Assembly: GCA_028288305.1 (NCBI GenBank)
Contig: JAQBOA010000022.1
Coordinates: forward strand, 1 to 64,000
Length of the DNA stretch: 64,000 nt
Direction of reading: 5' to 3'
Source of the DNA: Mucilaginibacter sp.
GTDB lineage: Bacteria; Bacteroidota; Bacteroidia; Sphingobacteriales; Sphingobacteriaceae
In this document: positions 18,471 to 26,319 of the stretch, piece by piece
Position numbering within the stretch: the first letter of the stretch is position 1
How the letters are laid out: every line of letters begins with the position of its first letter
Made by a program: the position numbers and the translations under genes
Notes under the pieces: model-generated
Told to the model about the DNA's origin: nothing
Database searches by the model: none
The model's input: the letters and a program-made list of their open reading frames with translations, nothing else

Positions 18471-20837
18471 CTACTCTGATCGAAGGCTCTTCACCGGATT
18501 CATTAAAGCTGCTTTTATAGCCTGGAAACTTACTGTAACCAAAGCAATCATCATGGCTAATATTCCTGCTAAAGCAAATATCCACCAGTGGATGCCTATT
18601 CGGTACTGGTAGCTTTGCAGCCAATTATTTAACGCCAGCCACGCAACCGGAAATGCTACCAAGCATGATATTGCAACCAATTTCAAAAAGTCTTTAGAAA
18701 GCAAGCCTGCAAGGCTGGAAACGGATGCACCCAATACTTTTCGGATACCTATTTCCTTTATCCGGCGTTCAGCGGTGTATGCTGCAAGTCCGAATAAACC
18801 TAAGCAAGAGATAAATATGGCAAGAGAAGCAAAAACACCTGCTAATGTGCCAGTTAAAGTTTCCGTCTTAAACAATTGGTCGAAATCGCTATCGACAAAT
18901 TGGTATTCAAATGGATAGCCGGGGTAATCAGCTTTTGCGATGGCGCCGGCTTTGGCAAGAGCCTCCTGAATGTTAACACCGGATTTAAAACGGATGCTTA
19001 AAATACTTGTACCTGATGGATGATTGAAGAATATTAGTGGAGCAGCAGTACCGTACATATCGTTATACAAGTAATCTTTCAGAATCCCAATCACCTGCAG
19101 AGGCCTTGTGCCACCTTCCCGGACAATCCCACCAACCCTTCCTTCTTTGCCCATTTGTTTGGCAAATGCTTCGTTGATGATCGCGTTGGTGCTATCAACC
19201 GCCGGATCGTTATTAAAATCGTGACCCGCAGCGAGCTTTAAGCCCATTGTAGAAATAAATTGCGGGCTTACGTTTTGCCAGGAGATAAGTGGGTTTTTGG
19301 AAGCATCCTTGCCATCCCACGAATAATTGTCGTTATTGCTGCCTATTTCAAGCGCTTTATTATCGCTCAATGCGGCATTTTCTACAAAACCAGATCGCAT
19401 CAGGTCGTTATAAACGGGTGCAAAATGTTCGGCCTGTTTGCCCTGAAGTTGTATATAAACCAAATTATTTTTGTTGTAACCAAGGCTGCGGTTTTTCACA
19501 TGTTGTATTTGCTGGTAAATAATCACCGTACCAATGATCAATATAATTGATACGGAAAATTGTATGACCACCAAACTTTGCCTGACAAAGCCAGAACCAG
19601 CGCTTGATTTTATTTTTATATTCTTTAAAACGGCGATTGGATTAAAAGATGACAGATAAAATGCAGGATAACTTCCAGCCAATAAACCTGTTACAAGGCT
19701 TATCGTAACTAAATATATAAGATGTGATGGCTCAAAAATATTAACATCCAACTCTTTTTGAACCAAGTTATTAAAGGATGGCAAAACAATATAAATTAAT
19801 ACCACAGCTACCAATACAGCTACAAATGACATGATAACCGCTTCGCCAATAAACTGACCGATAAGTTTGCCTTTACCGGCTCCCATAACTTTACGTACGC
19901 CGACTTCTTTAGCACGCTGCTCAGATCTGGCTGTTGAAAGGTTCATGAAGTTGATACAGGCAATCAAAAGGATGATCCAGGCGATGAAAGAGAAAGTCTT
20001 TACGTATTGTATCCTACCGCCGTCCATTTTTCCGTCGGTGAAATTGTTATGCAGGTTCCAGTCGTTCATCGCAAAAAGGAAACACTGGGTATTGTTCGTT
20101 GCCTTTGTTTTCGAGGCAATGTAACGACTCAATTTTCGATTAATCGCGGCTAAATTGGCATTCGGTTCCAATTCAACAAGTGTACGCGCCCAGTTGGCGC
20201 CCCAAATGTTCATCCAGGGTTGTTTATGGTCGATATTCGCCATCGGAGACAGCCATTGGAATTGATACGTCGAGTTTTTAGAAAGGTCTTTAAATACTCC
20301 GGTTACAGTAAAAGCCTGGTCGTTATTAACCTTCAGCGATTTACCCATAGGATCAGCGTCACCAAAAAACTTTTTAGCCATTGTTTCGCTGATTACCACT
20401 GATTTAAGCTGCGCGAAAGCATTAGCGCCTGATCCCTTCGAAAAAGGCAATTGCAGCATCGAAAATATTTCCGGATCTGCATAATTGCCTTTTTCAGTTA
20501 TCGCTTTATCATCCAGCGCAAACAACTGGTTGTCGCCATCGCCGGTCATTCTTGCAGCATTTTTTATACCGGGTATTTCCACTTTCATCGCTTTCGCCAT
20601 TGGCCCCGGCGTTCCAAAAAATGTACTGGTCTTTCCTTCATAGGTCTGATTTTCATAAACCTTATACAACACCTCGCGCTTGACATAATTATGATTAAAG
20701 GTCATTTCATCCTGCACCCATAAAAATATCAAGGAAGCACAGGTAATACCAATTGCCAGTCCGGCAATGTTCAAAAAACTGTAGCTCCTGTTCTTTAACA
20801 GGCTGCGTAAGGTGGTTTTAATGTAGTTCTTTATCAT
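18471..20837 (-). CDS. P6: MacB/FtsX-type ABC permease, first gene of unit C
   Basis: 788 residues, sister of the adjacent P5. It is the first gene after the dyad pair at 20987-21025 and so heads unit C (P6 to P1). Among the 21 permeases it alone lacks the histidine of the pre-TM2 signature: MNDWNLHN where the others have a D-x-H-type sequence. The GG motif (MDGGRIQYVKTFSFI) and NFMNLSTARSEQRAKEVGVRK are present; second coupling helix at about 694, tail NPVKSLRSE. The leader of about 90 bp contains GTCATT-type repeat units between the promoter box and the start codon. Confidence 0.92.
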   Translation of the reverse strand: MIKNYIKTTLRSLLKNRSYSFLNIAGLAIGITCASLIFLWVQDEMTFNHNYVKREVLYKVYENQTYEGKTSTFFGTPGPMAKAMKVEIPGIKNAARMTGDGDNQLFALDDKAITEKGNYADPEIFSMLQLPFSKGSGANAFAQLKSVVISETMAKKFFGDADPMGKSLKVNNDQAFTVTGVFKDLSKNSTYQFQWLSPMANIDHKQPWMNIWGANWARTLVELEPNANLAAINRKLSRYIASKTKATNNTQCFLFAMNDWNLHNNFTDGKMDGGRIQYVKTFSFIAWIILLIACINFMNLSTARSEQRAKEVGVRKVMGAGKGKLIGQFIGEAVIMSFVAVLVAVVLIYIVLPSFNNLVQKELDVNIFEPSHLIYLVTISLVTGLLAGSYPAFYLSSFNPIAVLKNIKIKSSAGSGFVRQSLVVIQFSVSIILIIGTVIIYQQIQHVKNRSLGYNKNNLVYIQLQGKQAEHFAPVYNDLMRSGFVENAALSDNKALEIGSNNDNYSWDGKDASKNPLISWQNVSPQFISTMGLKLAAGHDFNNDPAVDSTNAIINEAFAKQMGKEGRVGGIVREGGTRPLQVIGILKDYLYNDMYGTAAPLIFFNHPSGTSILSIRFKSGVNIQEALAKAGAIAKADYPGYPFEYQFVDSDFDQLFKTETLTGTLAGVFASLAIFISCLGLFGLAAYTAERRIKEIGIRKVLGASVSSLAGLLSKDFLKLVAISCLVAFPVAWLALNNWLQSYQYRIGIHWWIFALAGILAMMIALVTVSFQAIKAALMNPVKSLRSE

Positions 20838-20915
20838 CTTTTTTAGTCATTAGTCATTATGTCATTGGTCATTAAGTCATTGGTTATTTCTTTCTACCTA
20901 TTCACTTAAACCAAA

Positions 20916-20935
20916 CAGTAAAATATATACCAAGA
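20916..20935 (-). promoter_or_regulatory. putative sigma-54-like promoter of unit C
   Basis: On the - strand this reads TCTTGGTATATATTTTACTG. It shares TTGGTAT with the unit B and D boxes. The GG lies 56 bp from the near edge of the dyad pair at 20987. The -12 GC typical of sigma-54 promoters is absent here too. Confidence 0.5.
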
Positions 20936-20986
20936 ATATAATAATTTAATAATCAATAATTTAATCAATATAAGTTATTACGAATA

Positions 20987-21025
20987 TGTTCGTAAGTGTA
21001 ACAGTAGGTGTTCGGTTATGATACA
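20987..21025 (-). promoter_or_regulatory. tandem dyad operator/UAS of unit C
   Basis: On the - strand: TGTATCATAACCGAACA (21025-21009), spacer CCTAC, TGTTACACTTACGAACA (21003-20987). Same 17-5-17 layout as the other three sites. It lies about 150 bp upstream of the P6 start and behind the hairpin that ends unit B. Confidence 0.82.
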
Positions 21026-21043
21026 GTGCCTGAGAAAAAAGTT

Positions 21044-21120
21044 TGCAGTTTTTAGTGGGCAGTTGGCAATTAAAACGAGATATTAATAACTGCCAACTAA
21101 AAACTGCTTACTGAAAACTG
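21044..21120. terminator. GCAGTTT-type palindromic repeat; probable end of unit B
   Basis: Left arm (21044-21068) contains GCAGTTTTTAGTGGGCAG and TTGGCA. Right arm (21091-21120) contains TGCCAACTAAAAACTGC and CTGAAAACTG. The arms pair with a unit-length offset. It ends 3 bp from the P7 stop, so it would form at the 3' end of the P13-P7 transcript. Confidence 0.55.
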
Positions 21121-21123
21121 TTT

Positions 21124-23631
21124 CTACTCGCTTCTTAAACTATTAACCGGATTAGCAACAGCAGCTTTGATAGTATGGTAACTTACTGCTATAACCGCTG
21201 TAAGCATGGCAATTATACCGGCCACGGCGAACAATATCCAATCAGGTTTAATACGGTATGCAAAATTATCAAGCCACTGATGAACCAGGTAATAAGCTAT
21301 TGGCACAGCGATAATGAAAGAGCCGGCAGCCAGGAAAAGCGTTCCGCGGTTAAGTAACAGGAACAAATTAGATACGGACGCTCCCAAAACCTTACGTATG
21401 CCGATCTCTTTTGTACGGTTGATAGTAGTTAGCCCAGATAATCCGAATAAGCCGAGACAGGCCACTATAATCGCTAAAAAGCAAGATGTAGTTATCGTTG
21501 CCATCCATCGTAAGTATGCATCATAACTTTTAGCAACTTCCTGATCCATAAAAGTGTAATCGAATGGTAAATTGCCGGTCAGTTTTTCCCAGTTTCCTTT
21601 AATCTTATTAACGGTATTTGGAATGCTTTGCCCGGCCTTTATCTTTAACCAGTAGCTATTATTCACCCAGGCATTTATAGTATGATAAGCAGGCTCGATC
21701 TTTTTAGTAAGGTCCTGGGTATGATAGTCTTTACATACCCCAATTATTATCCCTCCCATCTGGCGGTTCAATTCGCCTACCGGCGGTTTCCCTAAAATTT
21801 TATATAAGGTTTCATTCACCACAACTGAACGAAAGGTTAAATTAGCTTTTTGTGATTTTTCTAAATCGGGATAGCTTAATTTGGCACTGTCAGTAGTTAT
21901 ATCCCTTGAAAAAGTGCGTCCTTTAATGATCGGTATCTTTAAAAACGAAAAGTAATTATAATCCACATTTAAATCCTGAAGCATTATTTTTTCACCATTT
22001 ATAATGAATCCATTATAATTGACGCCGCCGAAATCGATTGAACCGCTTGTAATGTCTTCAATTGCAGGATCAGTAGCCGCATACTGATTTAGCCGGGACC
22101 TCAGAGATAGAGTTCCTTGCTTATCTAACCAGCTATACGGTGACCGCAGCATTAATACTTCGTCCTTATTAAAGCCCATGTTAGTTTCATTCAGGAAGTG
22201 TATTTGCTTATTAATTGCCAGGGTTGAAATAACCATTATAATACAAATAGTAAATTGCAGAACAACCAGGCTTTTTGATAAAAACGGGTTTATGCGATAA
22301 GCGGAAAATCCGCGCATAATATTTAAGGGCTTTAATCCGGACATGGCTAACGCGGGATAGATCCCCGCGAGCAAACCTAATGTTAATCCTAAGATAAACA
22401 GAAACAATGCAATAGCGCCAAATGAAAAGTTTGACAGGTCGATATTGGTCCCGGTTAAGCTTCTGAAAACTGGAAGGCATACTACAGAAAGCAAAAAGCC
22501 TGCTATTACAGCGATAAAGGCAAGTACCTGGGTTTCGGTATAGTATTGCAGAATGATTTGCATGCGGCCGGCGCCGATAGTTTTACGCACACCAACATCC
22601 TGCGAACGGGATAGAGTACTGGTAAGCGTAAGCAAAATATAATTTAAGCAGGCAATGAATAAAATAACAACTGTGAGGCATAGCAACTGATAAATGTTTT
22701 TTAAATCGGTATAATGATACCACCCTGTTGCCTGGTTATAATGCGCCTCGGCAAATGGACGTAAAAAAATATGCATGTAACCCGTGTTTGTTTTGAGGTC
22801 ATTCTTTTTTATCGATTCCATAAAGGGTTTAAAATATTGCCTGGCAAATACATCCAACTTTGCCTGGAATTTTGCAGCATCTGTCCCCTTTTTAAGTTTT
22901 AAAATCAGCGGGTCACTGAATGAGTTTACCCCTCTGTTATAATTGGCCTGGTAATCAGGGTTTGATTCCATAGGCAAGATCATATCAAATTGAAAACTGG
23001 AGTTTGCAGGAAAGTTTTTAAATACTCCGCTTACAGTTAATGGAGGTTGATTGTTTTCGTTCGGCATCAACAAGGTTTTACCAACGGGGTTCTCTTTTCC
23101 AAAATATTTCTCTGCTAATCTTTCACTGATTACCACTTGGTTGTGACCCAACATTACTGTGGAAGAATTACCACTTATTAGGGGATAATTAAATACCTGG
23201 AAAAAATCAGCATCCGTATAGGTTATATTATCATCCTTTTCCTTAAAACTTTGATTCCCCACCCTAATGGTTTCGGCGCCTAAACCTTCAAAGCGTATAG
23301 CATTTTCTATTTCCGGAAAATTCTTTTTAAGATCAACCGCCAACGCGGTTGGGGTCTGGATCATGTTTTTTTGTTCCGCATCTTTCATTAAATCGGAGAA
23401 GAAGTTTTTTTGCGGTTTCGCACGCAATGAACTGAATACATCCGATTCTTCTACCCTGAAAAGTCGCTCCTGGTCATGATGAAAACTGTCGAACGACTGT
23501 TCATTTTTTACATACAAATAAACCAATATGCAAAAAGCACTTGCCACACCCAGGCCAATTATATTTATGGCGGTATACAATTTATTCCGGAAAATATTCC
23601 TGATAGCCAGTTTTAGGTTGATCTTTAACAT
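21124..23631 (-). CDS. P7: divergent, longest MacB/FtsX-type ABC permease
   Basis: 835 residues, the longest of the set. It starts MLKINLKLAIRNIFRNKLY rather than MIKNY. The region after TM2 reads NYILLTLTSTLSRSQDVGVRK: the NxxNLSTAR motif of the others is lost and the first coupling helix is QDVGVRK instead of KE(V/I)GVRK. Pre-TM2 signature is PFAEAHYNQ. The first periplasmic domain has an extra stretch (SLRAKPQKNFFSDLMKDAEQ). The second coupling helix (KEIGIRK, about 741) and the 95-residue C-terminal module are normal, ending NPVNSLRSE. It is the last gene of unit B. Its N-terminal half may contact the ATPase differently, or pair preferentially with one ATPase. Confidence 0.91.
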   Translation of the reverse strand: MLKINLKLAIRNIFRNKLYTAINIIGLGVASAFCILVYLYVKNEQSFDSFHHDQERLFRVEESDVFSSLRAKPQKNFFSDLMKDAEQKNMIQTPTALAVDLKKNFPEIENAIRFEGLGAETIRVGNQSFKEKDDNITYTDADFFQVFNYPLISGNSSTVMLGHNQVVISERLAEKYFGKENPVGKTLLMPNENNQPPLTVSGVFKNFPANSSFQFDMILPMESNPDYQANYNRGVNSFSDPLILKLKKGTDAAKFQAKLDVFARQYFKPFMESIKKNDLKTNTGYMHIFLRPFAEAHYNQATGWYHYTDLKNIYQLLCLTVVILFIACLNYILLTLTSTLSRSQDVGVRKTIGAGRMQIILQYYTETQVLAFIAVIAGFLLSVVCLPVFRSLTGTNIDLSNFSFGAIALFLFILGLTLGLLAGIYPALAMSGLKPLNIMRGFSAYRINPFLSKSLVVLQFTICIIMVISTLAINKQIHFLNETNMGFNKDEVLMLRSPYSWLDKQGTLSLRSRLNQYAATDPAIEDITSGSIDFGGVNYNGFIINGEKIMLQDLNVDYNYFSFLKIPIIKGRTFSRDITTDSAKLSYPDLEKSQKANLTFRSVVVNETLYKILGKPPVGELNRQMGGIIIGVCKDYHTQDLTKKIEPAYHTINAWVNNSYWLKIKAGQSIPNTVNKIKGNWEKLTGNLPFDYTFMDQEVAKSYDAYLRWMATITTSCFLAIIVACLGLFGLSGLTTINRTKEIGIRKVLGASVSNLFLLLNRGTLFLAAGSFIIAVPIAYYLVHQWLDNFAYRIKPDWILFAVAGIIAMLTAVIAVSYHTIKAAVANPVNSLRSE

Positions 23632-23654
23632 TTTATTTAGTTATTAGTTATTTG

Positions 23655-23760
23655 GTCATTAGTCATTATGTCATTAGTCATTTGGTCGTTAATCTTTTGC
23701 GTAATTAGTCAATAACTGATTGCCAACTATGCAATGACTAATGACTCAATGACCAATGAC
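23655..23760. repeat. GTCATTA-type palindromic repeat, full copy (P7/P8 spacer)
   Basis: Left arm of GTCATT units (about 23655-23688) and right arm AATGACTAATGACTC... (23733-23760). The TTGCCAACTATGCAATGAC core is almost the same as in the P3/P4 copy. Confidence 0.8.
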
Positions 23761-23764
23761 TTTT

Positions 23765-26227
23765 TTATTCACTTCTCAAACTCTTCACCGGGTTAGCCAC
23801 AGCCGCTTTTACTGTTTGAAAACTTGATGTAAATGCCGCTGCTAATAACATCCCTGCGCCACTTGCTGCGAATATCCACCAGCTTATGGTAGTATGGTCG
23901 GCAAAGCTTTGCATCCATTTATTCATGGCGTACCATGCAATGGGGGTTACTATTACAAAAGCCAGTAAAATCAGTAAAATTAATTCTGTTGAAAGTAGGG
24001 CTACAATCTGTGTAACGGTAGCTCCAAGTACTTTTCGTACTCCAATTTCTTTAGTACGCTGATTGGTGGTATAAATAGCCAGACCCAATAGTCCCAGGCA
24101 ACTTATAAATATGGATAAACCGGTAGCCCAGCTAAGCAGTGTTGAAGTATGCTGCTCGTTTGCATACAACCTGGCTATATTCTCATCAAAAAAATGATAT
24201 TCAAAGTCGTCATCAGGATAAATCTCTTTCCAAGCTTTTTCCATATCTGCTATGGCAATCTTCCAATCGTTACTGCCGGAGCTTTGCGATTTTAAAGCAA
24301 TATGAAATGTGCCATTAAAATATTGATTGGTACTGGTAATTATAGCAAGGGGTGAAATTGCCGCGTGGATTGATTCCTGATTAAAATCGGAAACAACCCC
24401 TATGATCTGCATTTTTGTATCGCCATTAAAATTATCTATCTGTTTACCAACAGCTTGACGCGGATCTGTAAAACCAAATCTTTTTGCCAGCGTATTGTTG
24501 ATTAGCAATACCCGCGAAGTATCACCCTGGCGAAGATTGCGGCCGGCGAGCAGTTTAATATGATAAACTTTAATATAGTTCTCGTCGCCGAACTTTAGAC
24601 CCAGATCCTCAACTTTGATCTCTTTTTTACCATCCTTATATGCGCCCTCGGTTGAATGCGGATCGTCAGATATAGGTGCATCGCGACCAGCGCTAACTAA
24701 TTCAACCTGGGGTATCGACTGCAGTTTATTCATGAATACTATATTGCGGCTCGCCTGCCTGTTTTTCCATGGTGAATTAATTATTATAATGGCATCCTTT
24801 TTAAATCCAAGGTCTTTATGTAAAGCATAATAAATTTGCTTGCTTACCAATACTGTTGCCATTATAAAGAATTGCGCAATAACAAATTGGGTAACAGTTA
24901 GCGATTTACGCAGTAAGGCATTCCTTGTTTTGTTGCTTTGAGTCTGGTTTTTAAGAACCAATACAGGCTTATAACCCGACAAAATAAGAGCAGGATAAAA
25001 CCCGGACAGCAGACTGACAACAATGGTTAACACTAAAAGAAATAAAATTATATCAGGCTGGTTGAACAGATCTGCTCTCACACCTTCCGGAATAAAGCCG
25101 TCGAAGAATTTCAATATAACCGGCGCCATAACGGCCGAAACAACAACAGCAATAATCGTAATAAAAAAAGTCTCACTTAAAAATTGAAAGATCAATTGTT
25201 TACGACTGCTGCCCATTGTTTTACGGATACCAATTTCTTTTGCCCTTTGAGCTGACTGTGCAGTTGTTAAATTTATAAAGTTGATGCAGCCTAATAATAA
25301 TAAAAACAGCGCTATAGCAAACAGTTCGTACAACGTTGTTTTATTAGCAATTCGTCCGTTAAAGGTTCCATAGTTTTCATTAAAATGAACATCGGTTAAT
25401 GCTTGCAAATGAAATTTCTGAATACGGTCTTTATTTTGGGGAGTTGTAGGATTATTTCTTTTAAGGATATCGTTTAATTGCTGCTCAATATGAGCCACCG
25501 TGGTTTTTGGAGATAACTTTATAAATAGTTGTCTTTCTGGACTTGTGCCGCCCCAATTGCGTAAAGACATTTGCCTTTTCAGATCCGGGTTGGCTATAGC
25601 AGTTGAAAAAGAAATAAAATCATGAAAAGTTAGATCAGTGTTTTCTTTTATTGTTTGGACTATCCCGGTAACGGTTGTTTTAATAGTGTCATAAACCACC
25701 GAATGTCCAATCATTTGATCATAGGATAGAGAAGGAAAATATTTCTTTGCCTGGTCAGAAGTAAGCACAACCTGGAACGGCCCATTTAATGACGTTTTAG
25801 CAGAACCTGCAAGCCATTTGTATTGAAACAGGTTAAAATAACCCTCGTCTGTAAGAATCACGTTATCCTGTAACTTAAAGCTGGATTGAATAGCTTTATT
25901 ACCGGATATAATTACATTAAGCTGGGATAACCTAAAAATCGGAGCATTTCCATCCAATCCTGTAACCTGACTTTTAACAGCCCCTGGTAATGGCCCGCAA
26001 ACTCCGGGATTATAAGCCGGCAAACCTGAAAATGAAAAGTTTGTAACAACCCTGTAAATGCGGTCGCCATCCTTGTGGAATTTATCAAAAGTAAAATCGA
26101 AATGTACAATAAGGTAAATTACCAGGGCAGCGCCAATGCCGATAGATAAACCAATGACATTGATCAAGGTGAACAGCTTATGTTTCCAAAAGCCCCGGAA
26201 TGCGATTTTAAAATAGTTTTTTATCAT
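23765..26227 (-). CDS. P8: MacB/FtsX-type ABC permease, near-duplicate of P9
   Basis: 820 residues. Aligned by eye with P9, 54 of the first 60 residues are identical, and long matching runs occur throughout (for example ALHKDLGFKKDAIIIINSPW). This is the most recent duplication in the array. TM2 end NFINLTTAQSAQRAKEIGIRKTMGSSR; pre-TM2 signature ALTDVHFNE; second coupling helix KEIGVRK at about 726. P8 and P9 share FADHTT/FADRTT and AAAFTSSFQTVKAA/AAVFTSSFQTVKAA in the C-terminal module, unlike the other 19. The first periplasmic domain differs between the two mainly at about residues 70-115. Unit B. Confidence 0.93.
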   Translation of the reverse strand: MIKNYFKIAFRGFWKHKLFTLINVIGLSIGIGAALVIYLIVHFDFTFDKFHKDGDRIYRVVTNFSFSGLPAYNPGVCGPLPGAVKSQVTGLDGNAPIFRLSQLNVIISGNKAIQSSFKLQDNVILTDEGYFNLFQYKWLAGSAKTSLNGPFQVVLTSDQAKKYFPSLSYDQMIGHSVVYDTIKTTVTGIVQTIKENTDLTFHDFISFSTAIANPDLKRQMSLRNWGGTSPERQLFIKLSPKTTVAHIEQQLNDILKRNNPTTPQNKDRIQKFHLQALTDVHFNENYGTFNGRIANKTTLYELFAIALFLLLLGCINFINLTTAQSAQRAKEIGIRKTMGSSRKQLIFQFLSETFFITIIAVVVSAVMAPVILKFFDGFIPEGVRADLFNQPDIILFLLVLTIVVSLLSGFYPALILSGYKPVLVLKNQTQSNKTRNALLRKSLTVTQFVIAQFFIMATVLVSKQIYYALHKDLGFKKDAIIIINSPWKNRQASRNIVFMNKLQSIPQVELVSAGRDAPISDDPHSTEGAYKDGKKEIKVEDLGLKFGDENYIKVYHIKLLAGRNLRQGDTSRVLLINNTLAKRFGFTDPRQAVGKQIDNFNGDTKMQIIGVVSDFNQESIHAAISPLAIITSTNQYFNGTFHIALKSQSSGSNDWKIAIADMEKAWKEIYPDDDFEYHFFDENIARLYANEQHTSTLLSWATGLSIFISCLGLLGLAIYTTNQRTKEIGVRKVLGATVTQIVALLSTELILLILLAFVIVTPIAWYAMNKWMQSFADHTTISWWIFAASGAGMLLAAAFTSSFQTVKAAVANPVKSLRSE

Positions 26228-26273
26228 GATTGGTTCATTAGTTCACTTGTTCATTAGTTCATTGGTCATTTTT

Positions 26274-26317
26274 GCCTCATCCTAAATCCTTCTCCTTTGG
26301 GGAGGGTTGGGTGAGGC
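26274..26317. repeat. GCCTCATCC-type repeat, internally deleted copy 3
   Basis: Only 44 bp: the outer arms GCCTCATCC and GGGTGAGGC are intact, but the two internal hairpins are collapsed into one CCTTCTCCTTTGGGGAGG-like segment. This looks like a deletion between the two internal hairpins. Preceded on the P8 side by TTCATTAGTTCA-type units. Confidence 0.8.
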
Positions 26318-26319
26318 GC

